Source of the DNA: Hirudo medicinalis
Taxonomy: Eukaryota; Annelida; Clitellata; Hirudinida; Hirudinidae
Direction: 5' to 3'
Length of the DNA stretch: 64,000 nt
NCBI GenBank assembly: GCA_011800805.1
Contig: MPNW01000014.1
Coordinates: forward strand, 360,158 to 424,157
Shown here: piece after piece, positions 24,899 to 38,950 of the stretch
Numbering within the stretch: position 1 is the first letter of the stretch
How the letters are laid out: every line of letters starts with the position of its first letter
Made by a program: the position numbers and the translations under genes
Notes under the pieces: generated by a model
Seen by the model: only the letters and a program-made list of their open reading frames with translations
Told to the model about the DNA's origin: nothing
Databases searched by the model: none

Positions 24899-26441
24899 AT
24901 GGCTTCTAAGAATGAGGGCGAAGATGACGTTGAAGGTGAAATAATGATCGTTCAAACTTGTTGAATTTCTAATTAAAAAATTACCTTATGTGTAATGTGT
25001 ACATTGCATCTTGGATTTCCTTCACCAAAAATTACACCTATTCAATTTGATAACTTAAATCCGTTGTCTTGATTTGAAACAATCTATTTGCTTTTAAATG
25101 TAGATTACTTTGGCCCAGAGCTTCCTCCAAACTTGTCCTGTCAAGTAGAAATTGGTCCTCAGCTTCCCAATCACTTCAAGGCCAGAGCTGATAATGAAGA
25201 AAATGATGAAGATATGGAGGAGTTTATGAAACAGATTACTGCTCAAATACCACAGGATGGAGATGATGAAGATGCTGGCATGTATGGCCCAATGCCATGC
25301 ACTGACCCCGATGAAATAAGAAAAGAATTTGTTATAAAAGAGATAGAAGGACGTGCTGCCAAAACTAAACAACTTCTACTTGGAGGCAAAGTAATTAGTT
25401 TATTTTATATTTATGTGATATACATGAGTAACTTCAGATCTGAACTGACATTTTTTAAAATTCTTTATTGCAAATTAATAGTTTTTTGAATTTTTGTATT
25501 TATTTAAAAAAAAATTGTATTTGTATTTAATGAAGCAGAAGGAAATACTTAAACGTGAAGCATGGATGACCGAGCTTCCTCCTCAGCTTTCTGGTGCTGT
25601 GAAACTCTGTGACAGGAGATTTAAAACAAGCAACACTGCCATCAATACAGATAGGTCTGTATGGACAGATACTCCAGCTGATAAAGAGAGAAAAATGGTT
25701 GCATCTTTTTCTCATTTCTGAATTGTTTAGAAAAACACTTACTTACACTTTATGAACCTATTTTGTGCAGAAATCTGATGAAAAGGATAAAGCAAAGAGC
25801 AACACCATTTCTCCATTAGAAGAATTGATTCAAGAAAAGAATACTCAACAGAGACAAATGGTGACTGATTATGAAGTAAGTTTCATCAGATGTTATATTT
25901 GTTATTTTCCCCAGAGGAATTAATTCTTTTAAGCCTTGTTATGAAAGTAATTTTGATAATCTGTTTTAATTTTAGTATGACATTCCAATTGTTCTAACTT
26001 TGTTAATCTCACAAGAGATATTTGCATAGGTCATGTTCTTAAAAAGCTTCTACTAATTAGTTCAGCTCAAGTTTTTCATGTTCTTAATGTACAAAATCTT
26101 GTTTGTACATTACAAGTTTATTGGTCTTTATTAATTTCTCAAATCAAAATTCACAGAAGAAAAATGACAGGACCAAATCACTTTTCGAAGTTCATTCAGA
26201 AAAATTAAAGAAAAAACGTAGGAGGTCATCATCCAGTTCAAGTGACAGAAGTTCAAAAAAGCATAAAAAGAAAGACAAGAAAAATAAGAAGGTTGAGAGG
26301 GAGCCAACTAGACGACCTTTTGATAGAAACGTTGACTTACAGACGGTCAACTTATTGGACAGTTCGCAGAGGCAGGCCCTCATGAAGCGGTCAAAAGAAT
26401 TGAACTCAAAATTTATGCACGGCAAATCTCACTACCTATGA
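24899..26441 (+). CDS. GPALPP1: GPALPP motif-containing protein 1 homologue
   Basis: Five exons: 24899-24935, 25104-25390, about 25536-25697, 25771-25875 and 26157-26441. The N-terminus has two copies of the family motif (GPELPP and GPQLP). Then come MYGPMP, REAWMTELPPQL, RSVWTDTPADKERK and a Lys/Ser-rich stretch. The C-terminus reads RPFDRNVDLQTVNLLDSSQR and SKELNSKFMHGKSHYL. WMTELPP, WTDTPAD and the RELN(S/T)(K/R)F-x-HGK end are diagnostic of GPALPP1. The molecular function is not established; the charged, disordered composition suggests a nuclear protein. Human GPALPP1 has more GPALPP repeats, so this version is shorter at the front. Phases are consistent (1, 0, 0, 0). Exon 3 may begin at either of two AGs three bases apart (25536 or 25539). 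Confidence 0.93.
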
Positions 26442-26585
26442 GTATACGATGGAAGAGACTGAAATCATTAATTGTTTTTTTAATAATCTTAAGCTAAAAC
26501 ATTGATAAAATACAAGAATATGAATTGCGATAAGCAAACTTATATGAAAAGCATTGTCTTCAAGAGAATCCTTCCGCATGGCGTT

Positions 26586-29500
26586 TTAATTGAGCCTTCT
26601 TTCTGAAGCAGAACCCTGCTCTACATTGCTTGTAACAATGTGATTTTCTGAACTCTCTTGGGTGGCCTTTCTCTTTTCTATGCTGAGCGATCGGAGGATC
26701 TTTGGGTTGTAGATTTTCGGATCACTTATCATACGGAGCACCATGTTTCTTCTCTTGTAGGCAGGCATTGGACCCCCTGGCCTGTTGTCAGAAGGTTCTG
26801 GTAGCGTTTTGATAGATGGAATTGAAGGAATGTTGATATCAAAGGGAAAGATTTTTTCATCATCGCTGTCGAGCGTATCAAGTTGTTCTTCATTGGATGC
26901 GTTTGGTTCCATTGGTTTGAATTTGACGAAATCATCCTGGTCGCCCTCAATCTTTATCAGTGGATACTGACGTTAATAGAAATTCGTAATTGTATGAAAA
27001 AGTCACTCTTACTTCTAAGGAGGTTATCCTCTGCAGCTCTCTCACTGTTGCGTCATTTTCCACATCACACGTCTCCAGAACAACGCTCGCCAGACTCTGA
27101 ATCATCTCCCATGCAGATGTAACATCCATTTCTTTGGCATTTTCGGCGCATACTGCAAATCTGATGACATAATCATCGCAAATGAGGGCAGGTACCACGT
27201 GCAATTTACCAGATAAATTAATGGCACGCAAAAGCATCTGCGTGTAGTAATTGTGTCCCTGCAGAAGACATTTAGCTCATAACTATCGAGAGTTCTTTTT
27301 GGATAATGTATATGATGCATACCTTCAATCTGAAACAAACGAGGCCCAAGGTAACCTTTCCAAGAATTTGAAAGCGATGATCTTTCGTCACTAGATTTTC
27401 GAATAATTTCGCCAATCGGCAATGCTAAAAGTGGCGATATCGTAGACTTCACTTACTTTGATTTAACATAGTTTTATTACTATATTAATTATAATTATTA
27501 ACTCAGCTATTTGGCACAAAAATCCTTAATCGAAATAAATTTAACCTCTCTTATGTACTTTCTTAGACCCGATACTCCATAGAGCCTAATAACAAACCAT
27601 AGCTTTAAGGATCGAAACCGTCTGCTCAGTGGAATTCCCCAATGCTTAAAGAAAAACATTTTCTGTTGAGGTTATCTTTGGACGTGTTAAATAATTCTCA
27701 CCCTTAAATCGATAGCTTTTCCTTCAAAACGTAAAAAATGTGTTATTACGAATATTAACAACAAATCGTCTGAATAAATTCACCTGATTGAGAATGCTGC
27801 AAATACAAGGGATCGACGGTTAATGCGTTCGTCAAAAGCTTTCGATCTGTTATCCTTTAAAACAGCAATTCTAATGTGAAATGACAGGCATTATTATTGT
27901 GATGTTTCTTACCACATGGCTGAGCAGTCGAAATTGGTTAGGAGCCATTTGTTTGGGTTCATATTGAACGAGGAAGCAAACTGCAAACAAAGTAAAAATG
28001 TAAGATTTCAATTAACAATAAGTCTAAACAAGAGTAAGACCTCTATTCCATCGAAGTACTTTCTCAATTCCGGACAAATGAAAGCACTGCCCGCATAAGC
28101 CCCGTCTACGTGCATCCAAATGTTCTCCATCTTGCATATTTTCCCCAATTCTTTCAGATTGTCGAATGAACACACGGCTGTAGTACCCACAGTAGCGCAC
28201 AACTTTGGAATAAATTGTAAACATGTAATGTTCCCCAGATTTTTGAAATGGAAATTGACTCACGTAAAATGGGATGAGTCCCTGTTTCTTGTCATCCTGG
28301 TTTATTTTTGAAGAATTGTGACTAACATTACTTTTAAATTATAAAAGGTCACCTCAATGGTCTTTTGGAGTGTAGATCCTCTCAAAGAAAAGTGTTCATC
28401 AATCTCGACTTCCCTCATTTTTACCAGTGACAACATTCCAGCCTTTTCCACGCACGAATGAGCCTGTTTATTGGTGATGTCTCTATCATATAACCGACAT
28501 TTGGACAAAAGAAGCAAACTTTTAACCAAAAATTTTGAATGAAATCATATTTCTCACACCAAAACGTTTGGAATAATATGCGAAAATACGCCCAGCTTAG
28601 CAAAGTTCACTAGTATCGTCAATCCCAGTACTATGTTGGATACAATTCCCTGAGAGCCCATTCAAGACAATTTCCATTAAGCTTGTTTGGTTTATAATTA
28701 CCCTTTATAGTAGAATAAAATAAAACAAAACGAAGAAAATCTAACGAGTTTCGAACAATAAGCAACCATTCTTGACAGCAAAACCCCTTCTTCAACGAAT
28801 GGAAATTTGTTTCCCAGTTCTTTGAGAGTTGTGTGCCTTGCAACCAACATGCTGACCAAAACACATTCGCTTGCTGAACCCTTGCCAAATTCGATTTAAG
28901 ACTATTTATGGTTTCAATATAATTTCTGCGTATCTTTAGTATTTGGTTTTAATTTGTTTAACACTAAATCAATATTGGTCAATATTATTTATAACTACAA
29001 GAACTGCTGAGAGCTAATAGCCAGTAGCGACATCCGAGTCGTCAAAAGAAATTATTTTAAAAAACCTGCAGTACTCCTCCTCCGATTCCACTCTCGTGGA
29101 GAAAAACGAATGGTAAACCAATCATTTTTCCTGCGAATTAAATGAATTATTTCTCAACAGATATGATTCGTGAAGATAATTAAGTAGAGGAATTACCAAG
29201 CCAGTCAAGAATCAACATCTCCAGCTCCGTGCAGGCGGGACTTGCAGCCTGTAGAGAATGTATTTATCACTGATCTTATGAATGTATTTATCACTGATCA
29301 TTTATATCTGAGTGAAGATCTAACCCAAGAAAATCCAACACATCCAAGAGCATCGGAGAGCAGGTTTCCAAGGATGGATGGATATGAATTTCCTGCGGGG
29401 AAGTAAGCGTGAAATCCAGGATGCTGCCAGTGGGTGATCTGATAATAAAAGTAAGGGTCATTTTGAATGTTAAAACTTTTGCTAAAATATTTTAAATGTA

Positions 29501-29768
29501 ACTGAGGAAGTCTTTAAAGACTTCTTGAAAGAGATATGAGTTTTAATTCAATAAAATCGAAACCAACTCCAGGTAAGATGACTTCATTCAAATCTTTCAT
29601 GACATCATCCCACAAATCCGGTTCGTCCGGTGGATGATCCGGTAGCAGCTCCTTCAAATAACCCGGTTGAACTTCTGGCAGCACTCTACGGTTTTCTATG
29701 CTTTCCAGGTACTCAGCTATAAAGTCTATCGCCTCTCTGCCGCGTTTTCTGAATTCAGACGTATTCAT
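26586..29768 (-). CDS. group II PLP decarboxylase, aromatic L-amino acid/tyrosine decarboxylase type
   Basis: Multi-exon gene with start [20 protein letters not shown] at 29768 and stop at 26586. In order it shows [67 protein letters not shown] and QGLIPFY blocks. Next are [29 protein letters not shown], then [19 protein letters not shown] with the PLP-binding lysine, [20 protein letters not shown] and LGLVCFRLK. The catalytic framework is complete. NPNKW replaces the usual NPHKW; Asn here and [10 protein letters not shown] are features I recall from insect tyrosine decarboxylase, so tyramine or another monoamine is as likely a product as dopamine or serotonin. After the normal end (RFAVC, then AWEMIQSLA) an exon adds about 125 hydrophilic residues. 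GPALPP1 converges on this gene with a gap of only about 145 bases. Confidence 0.93.
29256..29299. repeat. short tandem duplication in a decarboxylase intron
   Basis: GAATGTATTTATCACTGATC occurs twice, at 29256-29275 and 29280-29299, separated by TTAT. It lies between two exons of the decarboxylase gene. Confidence 0.9.
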
Positions 29769-32364
29769 TTCCCAAAATGTATGTTTCAGAGACGGTATAA
29801 TTTAGTAAATAAATTTAATAAAACTGAAATGATTAAGAACGCTTAAAGTCCTTATTGCTTATATTAAACGTTCGTTTGTACGCTAGGCGATGCAAGCACT
29901 GGCCAATTTATCGTCTCCGAGGAGATCCCCTTATATCGTGGCCACCATGCACACTCCTTTTCCTCAGCGTGGATGTTGGTGTTCAAACCTTAATGGCCGG
30001 ATTTATTTTTAATTTGATTTTTAAATCGTGCTTCATTCAAATGCATGTTGACTGGATCTCTAGGATCAAAATAATTTATTAATAACTAATTAACCTCACT
30101 GAAAACTAGTGCGAGATCTCAGATCCATAATCTCAGGTTCATAATTTTAATCTTTAGCACGCCCTCTCAGTGTCACTCCACGTCCAAACAATTCCCTCTG
30201 CTTCGGACAGGCTAATTAGATGACGTCAACTGCCAACACATATATTGATGCGCTTTATGAACAAATCCATGCAGAAAACTAATTATATATTGCAGTTAAA
30301 TCTTTTATAAATTCAAGAGGTTGAATTTAAAATTGATTGGAAATTGATTTGTTCAAAATCATATTCAAATTCATATTTCTTTCAATAAAAGCCATTGAAC
30401 AACGTGAAATAATGTTTTGTGAATCAAAAAACACAAGCGAAAGTCCTCTGCGAGGAATTTGGCTTTGGGGCTCATCGTAGAGAAGCATTCAATGACAGAT
30501 CATTTCATTAAGGACCACTCGCAAGCGGACTTTTGAATCGGCGTAAGGTTCAATTTCATCACAAAAGAAATATTGGCCATCTCTCTCTAATGGAGATGAA
30601 ATAAAATCCGACTCAGACATTTAATTACTGTTAGGGTCCTCCGATATGTGCCGAGGTGCTTTCAGGCTTTTGGAAAAATTTTGAATTTGACTTTTTCAAA
30701 TTTGAAAGCATTAATTGACATAATTAATAAAACGTTTCGTGTCAAGAACTTATCATGTAAAGTTATACAGACTTACAAAGTTCATAAACTGTTTAAAAAA
30801 GGCTTAGTTATGCTTATGTTAATTAAACTATTTTAGATGTTTACAATTCATTCGAAACTTTTATAAATTTCATTGATTTAACAGTGATTTAAATAAATAA
30901 TTCATAAAAGCATTTCCTAGTTTTTAAGTGAGGTTTTATTTGGAGCATCTGAATTTACGCTGTCACAGCATTTCAGTTATACTTAATAAATCGTACAAAA
31001 GAGGGTAAAATAGTTTTTCTTTAATCGGAAGTTTTTTTCAACGGATGAAAGGGATATTCATGTCGTCCAGGGATAAACAAATTGTCTCGGATACGTACTT
31101 CAGTCCAAAGCTCATGCATCATACATTTCCAGAAAGAATATTTGGCTTAGAGTTTTGAGTTGCCCATGCACATGTACACATGTAATAGTAAGTACGGGAT
31201 TGCGTGAGAGCTCTACTCCGGTCTTTTTACGCAGTAATTTTGAATACCATCACTGAGTGAAGCACCAGCTAACCAGTCTTATTATTTAATTAATGATTTT
31301 ACTAATTATTTGACTGTTCATTTGAGAAACGTCATCAGTCTCCCTAACATTCAACTCACCAAAAGATAATTGAGTAATTCTTTTGATGCAATAAATTATA
31401 GAAGAATTTCACCCAAGAACAACTCATCCAGTAATTAATAATTATTTTTGTGAGTCACTTTAAGACTTTAAATAGAAATAATAAATACTTGAGATTTATT
31501 GTGTAAAAAGCCATTTCTAACAGAAACAAAAGCCTTGATTGAGTGTAAGAATGTTGACCAAAAATAATTTTAATGCTACCTTGATTAGAACAACCTTGAT
31601 GGTGATGATGATGGTGTCGTGATTGTCATAGACAATGTGAAACAAAAGTTTTTTTGCATTTTAACAGCTGTTTCAATTTTGACTGAATGGTTGAAGCATT
31701 CAAATGCAGTGAAGCAACAAAAATTGTAATCACAACATGTGAACACATGTGGCACTTTTCATCAATTAATATTTAAGTAATTGTAAAAGTATGTTGCAGA
31801 GATGTAAGCACCTCAAGGAAAAACAATTTTTTTTTAAATACAGATTTTCAAGCAAAAATGACAACTTGGTTGAAATGAGGCACATTTATGGTCGAAAAAA
31901 ATCAAACCCTTTGTTCGACATTCACTTTAGACATTGAGGCACTGTGTGACCTGCATTCTGGAGACAAATTACAAATTGAATCATAACCACCAATAAATAT
32001 ACATGACATTCTCAGGAATTACTTCTTATGAATAAACAAATATTTTGTATTTTATTCATGCCATCTTAAAAATTGGTGATGTTGCTCATATTTCTACAAA
32101 CACTACATAAAATTAGGTCAGCAAATGTAATCAGACAAAACAGACAATGATGACACAATGCATAACACACATACAGAGAGTGGCACAACACATTGAATAT
32201 CCAAACCCATTAAGTAAAACATAAATAATAAATAAATTTAGACAGATATAGACTCATATCATAACTAGACATTAGTTTAAAGTACCCAAGATATGTAAAT
32301 TCCGGATTATATCTATGGAAATAAGTTAATTGATAATCATCTACTATGTGATTGATGATTTTTG
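29769..32364. other. spacer, upstream of the decarboxylase and downstream of the DOK gene
   Basis: No reading frame series or repeat family recognised. Further 3' exons of the DOK gene might lie at the right end if the GTAAGT at its last exon is used as a donor, but I could not find them. Confidence 0.35.
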
Positions 32365-33750
32365 TTAAAGATGCTTCAACTTACTTCGTGAAGCTGGTCT
32401 CGGTGGAAGAGGAGGCCTTGGAATGCTGACAAAAGACTGGAAAATAATTTGTAAACTTAAGTTTGTTCAAAAGCACAGTAGCTAAACAATTGGCTTAACA
32501 CAGATTGTTATCAAGCAGATGCCATTTTTAATCATTTACAAAATGCTAACATTCGGTCGTTCTTGGGCCAATTCTCGGCTGACTTGTTTGATCATTTCAT
32601 TTATGAGGACTCCTTCCTTTGTGTTGAAGACAAACAAGCCCTCTCCTGTTTTGCAAGATCTTAAAAATAGTAATAAATAGCACATATGAGTTACTAAATG
32701 AACAAAACAACATTTAAAATTTAAATTATTATAATCAGTCTTGTTAGCCAGTCAAAATTTAGGTTTTAACATATCAGTCATGAAAATGTGATGAATTAAA
32801 TAATGAAATATTGATTGATTAACTCATCGAGAAATAAATAATATAATCACTAAGAAATGACTAAATGGTAAATGTAAAAATTTTTAAATCTAATGACCTT
32901 CCTGTCTCAAACATAAATTTGGTCTCATCGTTACTAAAGCGCCGAAGAGAAACCAGTGGCCAGGCCATGAGAAGTTTGTCATGATTATCCGCTTCAGTCA
33001 AAATAATGGATCGTTCAGAAATGTTCATACTGCACTCTCCATAAAAAGGAAGAACTGGATTGTTAAGAACATATACATGGAACACATCTGCAAATTAGTT
33101 GCAAAAACTAAATACTTAATGTTCAGTTAACTTGATATAATTTTTAAGCTAAGTAATAATGTGTTACAAACTGCCATAACACATGTGCTTAGTTATAACA
33201 ATTTAAATATAAATAGTAAACACAATTAAAAAGTACTCAGATCAACATAAAAATATAATAACTTTTTGATTTGTCTTGGTTATCAGAAGAAAATGCATAA
33301 ATGAGATTCCACCACTCTTCCATTTCTGCACCTACAAGAATAAAATACAAAAAAGGTTAAGTTAAAGTCTAACATTTATGTTTCAATTTGTGATGCTCAC
33401 TAGTATCAAAATTTAAAAAATATTTTGAGTTGCCAGAAGTTAAAGTTAGGAAACATTTTTTGTCTTCTGATGACGAATCAATGCAAGAAATTGTATCCAT
33501 TTCAATGCTGCAGTATAATGAATCCATTTCCCTTTTTTTATTCCTTATAATTTCAAGTCTCGCAGGCCCTAAACTGGAGGCTTTTCTTAAGCATATCCAG
33601 TATCTTCTCCATATCTGTTTAAAAAATGTGTCAAATGTTAAATTTGTTCCTATTTTGTATAGGTTTTTGGAAACATACACCAACGTATAACATCTTTTTG
33701 AATTGGATATGGCCCTCTTTAACTACATCATCATAAGTTAGCAGAGACAT
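32365..33750 (-). CDS. DOK-family docking protein (PH plus PTB domains)
   Basis: The start exon (ATG at 33750) encodes MSLLTYDDVVKEGHIQFKKM. It joins through a TTTAAACAG acceptor to IWRRYWICLRKASSLGPARL, the first strands of a PH domain, which ends at EMEEWWNLIYAF. The next exon opens an IRS-type PTB domain: FHVYVLNNP, then LMAWPLVSLRRFSNDETKF and FETGRSCKTGEGLFVFNT, ending VLINEMIKQVSREL. This PH-PTB order and spacing is that of DOK1-7. DOK proteins sit under receptor tyrosine kinases at the membrane and bind phosphorylated NPxY motifs. After the PTB comes IPRPPLPPRP, an SH3-type proline motif. If the last GTAAGT is not spliced the protein ends at 32365 with a very short tail; otherwise more exons exist. 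Confidence 0.88.
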
Positions 33751-34912
<1,162 letters not shown>

Positions 34913-35938
34913 CAAAGACTTTATTTTGAGGAAGGTTTTCCAAATTGGTCTCAATTGCAAAGTCATTGAGCTTGTCAATGGTTATGAAGCTGTCTGTTTT
35001 AGATTTTGAATGTGCTTCCATCCAAGACATTTTTGAAATTGTTAATTGGTTTAGCTTTGTTAATGTTATATTTAGGTATTGCAATTCTAGTCACCATTTA
35101 GTGTTCTTTTTGAATTAAGTGTTTTGTTTCAAGAGTTCCTTAAGTAAAGCTGACCATCTGCTACAAATTTGTAAATTAAGGATATTTTTGAAAGTCAACT
35201 TGTTGATATTTATTTTTTATGATCTCATGAAACTTGCAATTGTGATGTGTGCTTCAGTCTTTAAACTGCATTTATGTTCATTTCTCATATTGGTCTATGA
35301 AACTTTGATAAATTCCATTCATATGTTTTGAATACATAAAATATCATTTGCTATGAAGTTCTGGTCAAATCCTTGAGTCAAATTGATAAAGCAAAATTGA
35401 TTAAGATGTGAGGTGATGTGTTCATGTCAGAGAACCAAATAGTTGCAATGTTTGTACAGCTATTTCACATGGAAACATTACTCAGAATAATTTGTTCCCT
35501 AGGTGACAATATACCATGTCTTAATAAGTCTTTTATGGCAGTTATGTAGTGGTGATGCAAAACAGTATGGAGGTGTCACATGAAACACCAATTTATAAAT
35601 TATTTTCATGCAATTTCTGCTTGAAATTGATTAAACTTTTATAGGATTGCATATAACTCTACGTCTTTATTAAATAAGTCACACCAAGCTCTAATAGATG
35701 GAATTTATAGAGTTTACCTAATTAATTTTTGTACCAAAGGTTCAAATTCACAATTTGATGTTACCTTGGTTACTTAGGTATGTCACCTAACATGTTCAAA
35801 ATTAGTTACTTGCCTTCACGTGCCAACATTTGTAATTATAACTGAAATCTAAGCTTAGGTTGGTTATTCAAGAAATGATTTAAAAATTGCTCGGTCACGA
35901 AGAGGAAGTTTATTTCAAAAACATAACAATTATGACCT
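34913..35938. other. spacer between convergent genes
   Basis: Probable 3' UTRs of the InaF gene and of POLR1F. Small frames here (34752-35009, 35119-35331) have no family features. No repeat recognised. Confidence 0.4.
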
Positions 35939-36968
35939 CTAACAATCCTCTACCTCTGTTTTTACTTTTGTCTTTTTTTTCTTTGCTTTCTTTTCTAATT
36001 TAATTTCACATTCAGTGGTGTCGAGTGATTTTCTCTTCTTGCTTGATATTTCAGCCTTTTGATTGACTTCTGTGACTGCGGTCGACTCTCGATCACTCAG
36101 CTGAGTAACAGCTTCGGTTAATTCCTCTTTTATGGCTTTGTTGTAGTTTGTACTACAATCTCTAAAAAATATTTAATTCTGAAGTTCTTGCATAACAAGA
36201 ATTGGGTTGCATGCATGATGTATTTGCTGCAGATGGAATTTCTGCATGTAAAACTCACCTGGCTAGAAGCACTGCCTTTATTTGAAGGGATCTCTTATGG
36301 GATAAGAGGGCAATTATTTTCACTTGTCTTTCTTCTCCAATCTCAACTTTTTGATTGCTTGGCAAAATGCAAGAAATATTGAAAAAATTGTGCGCAAGCA
36401 ATCCAATGCAATTATCTTTAGTCAACACTTTGTTGACTGTGGCTGTTAAAACAGCATTGGCTTGAGGTCGAAACACAACCATCTGATATGAAACAAATGT
36501 AGTGATGAAGCCAGTGTGTTCTTGGATTCTGCCATCTCCGGAAAATTTTAGTTTTCCATGGGAGATTGGAATTCCATCATACCTTGAACAAAAATATTTA
36601 ATCAAGTACAGAGTTTCAAACAGGATAACTAGGCAAACGTCAATATAATATGAAATAAAATCAACTTTGAGCCCACGACTTAGTGTGCCAGCTCAACATT
36701 TGAATTCTGCCTTTTGAATTAAAAGAGCCAATCCCACAATGTAAACATAAAGAACCGCTTACTTTTTATTATAGACGAATAAGTGAGGTGTTAATAAATC
36801 CTTGGCAACAGCCTTTTCATCAACGCTTCCCTTTTCGCTCAAGTAATATGGCTGCAGGATCAAACGTTCACTTACGGGTAATACACATAAGCACGAGCAA
36901 GGTTTTTTGCTCCTTTGTAAGGCATCTCCAAATGATATGCTGTAACTAAGCTCGCTAGTATTGGTCAT
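35939..36968 (-). CDS. POLR1F: RNA polymerase I subunit RPA43 (POLR1F/TWISTNB)
   Basis: Three minus-strand exons. The first (36968 down to about 36770) encodes a Cys-rich N-terminus with CSCLCVLPVSERLILQPYYL and a DLLTPHLFVYNKK end. The second (about 36595-36256) encodes YDGIPISHGKLKF, then GRIQEHTGFITTFVSYQMVV, FRPQANAVLTATVNKVL and CIGLLAHNFFNISCI, followed by QVKIIALLSHKRSLQIKAVL. This is the A43 SHS2H plus OB-fold layout: YDGI-x(5)-G and V-x-KV-x(6)-GLL-x-x-x-FN. The third encodes a lysine-rich tail with SSKKRKS and EKKAKKKKTK, stop at 35939. A43 with its A14-like partner forms the stalk of Pol I and recruits the initiation factor RRN3/TIF-IA in the nucleolus. Confidence 0.88.
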
Positions 36969-38379
36969 AGTTCTAAATTATCGCCCAACTGTGAAAGAAC
37001 GATAATAATAAATATCCAAAGAAATTTCAATAAGATTGTTTCTGGTAATAAATCGGTGTGCTTATTTGATAAGCAGTTGGTTTTTTTAGAAATTTCAAAA
37101 TAATATTTTATTTCATTTAAAATATCTAAAAGTTTTTAGAATCTTAGCAGTAGAAATACGAAATTTTTTAAGATTGCAATGTCTAGAGAATGATTATTTT
37201 ATTTGTATTTTTAATGGTCTTAAAGTTCTGTTGAACATACGCCACTCTTATCAAATTCTGAATAGTTTTCGTTATCTGTCTTGTTATTGTTTATGATCAA
37301 ACATGGACGGTCCCAGCTGACTCAATAAGGAGTTTAATTACAACGTTGAAAACAAGAAAAGCTCCACAGTCTCTGCTTTTAAAACTTACAATCTAACTCC
37401 TTATTGAACTCCCATGGCCCTATATATTGGGCCTATTGAAGGTTTTGGCTTACCATTAACCACAAATGAATATAGTAAGTACATATAAATGCTCCTCACC
37501 ATTCGTAAATGATAACATTTTTGTCATAAGCTAAAACCAAAAACTGTCTTGTTGTTGTTTTATTAAAGTTACATAATAAGATGATTAGGACGATGCTCCC
37601 GCAACAAGATTTGAATAAGTGCTGACATCGCGAGAGGCGGAAGTCTTAACTATTTACACCAAAGCGGGAGAACAAAAAAAAAAACGAAAAAAGAAAAACA
37701 TTGAGAAGCATAAAAAATTTATCAACTTGGTTCATCTCAGCATGGCCTCGAAGATGGCGGCAATGTAAAATAAAAAGGATAATATGTGTAATTCAATTAA
37801 AAACGTTTCGGGTTTTATAAAATCTTTAACGTGTACAACTGGTGTGAGAAGTTTGAATTATTGGCTGATTCTAATTCTATGGAACTTCTTGTCAACGCAA
37901 TGTCTATATAATGTCTCTCCCAGAGTTCTACTGCACTTCTCACCATATCAAAACTCAGCTTATAAAAACTCATCCCATCAGTCTGTCATCTGCAATGTCA
38001 TGATCGCTTGGAAGCTTTTGGTCACAAACCAATAGGTCATCGTCGACTCATGCTTTAACTTTGGCTGCTTATGTTTTAAAATTCCCAAATTCTCGACGGC
38101 TCTCTAGCAGCTAGATCTCATCCATCTTAAATGCGTCCAATTACGCAGAACCAGAAATCCCGCTTAAATATTTCGTTCAATCTATGCCATTGATTGCCCC
38201 ATGAACAGAGTCAATCAAATTTGGAATTTATTTATTTATTTGGGCATATATTTTAAGTGCCAAACTATCCACGGCAGAATATACATGACAATATGTATGA
38301 CAATCTCAATCAATCTAAACACACGAGCGACTTGGATCTAAAAAAAAAAAAATCAGCATGCGTTGGTTAAGCAGATGAC
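36969..38379. other. spacer with no supported gene
   Basis: AT-rich; the frame 37784-38035 is hydrophobic and isolated. A TTTA-type run lies at 38229-38243 and poly-A at 38341-38352, adjacent to the LINE scrap that follows, and may be its target or tail sequence. Confidence 0.35.
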
Positions 38380-38520
38380 TTAACATGACACGGGAGATCA
38401 TTCCAAGTCCACGCTCCAAATACACGAAATGATCTGTCTCCACGGCGGATCCTAGGGACAATGAAGTTGATGGAGTCTGACGAGCGGAGTGAGACCATGT
38501 TGAGAGGAGGTTTTATTAAG
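38380..38520 (-). mobile_element. LINE C-terminal scrap
   Basis: The minus strand spells LRSSDSINFIVPRIRRGDRS followed by FRVFGAWTWNDLPCHVKSS and a stop. RGDRSF-x-VFG-x-x-x-WN-DLP is a hallmark of the C-terminal end of LINE reverse transcriptase polyproteins. It is a different LINE from the one at 6770 and directly abuts the hAT fragment. Confidence 0.75.
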
Positions 38521-38950
38521 CAGTACTTGTAGATATTGAGGGGATTGGTGATAGAGATAGACTTATAAACTGTAAGTGCAACCTTAGAAGATATTCTTTG
38601 TGTGATGCAATTTTTTCAAATCTGTCTGAAAGTTTGTTTATAAATATATATAATTTTTCAGGTTCTGCTTCAACATTCGGTGTAGCCAATCCTTTAATAC
38701 GCTCTTGAGCCATTGAATTGCGAAGATATTTGATGTACTTCAGCTTAGAAAAAGATCTTTCTGCAGATGCCACTGTAACTGATAACGTCAAAAATATGAT
38801 TAGAGCGGTACAAACATCGAAATATTTAGATGAAATGGCAACATAGTCAAGAATGAGTAAATTTGAGAGTTGCTTAATGTTGTAGTTTTTTTTATATTTC
38901 ATTTTCCATGTGATGGCGTCACCATTCCAATGGACACAAAGCATTGTCAT
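38516..38950 (-). pseudogene. hAT transposase C-terminal fragment
   Basis: The minus-strand frame contains LTLSVTVASAERSFSKLKYI and YLRNSMAQERIKGLA, the hAT C-terminal dimerisation motif (VTVASAERSFSKLK-x-IK-x-LRS-x-M-x-Q-R). This form is typical of the DUF4371/ZMYM6-like hAT branch. Upstream it reads KQLSNLLILDYVAI and runs out quickly: no N-terminal zinc finger or catalytic Asp/Glu region is in the window. The frame is open but isolated and continues into LINE sequence at its 3' end, so it is a relic. Confidence 0.85.
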
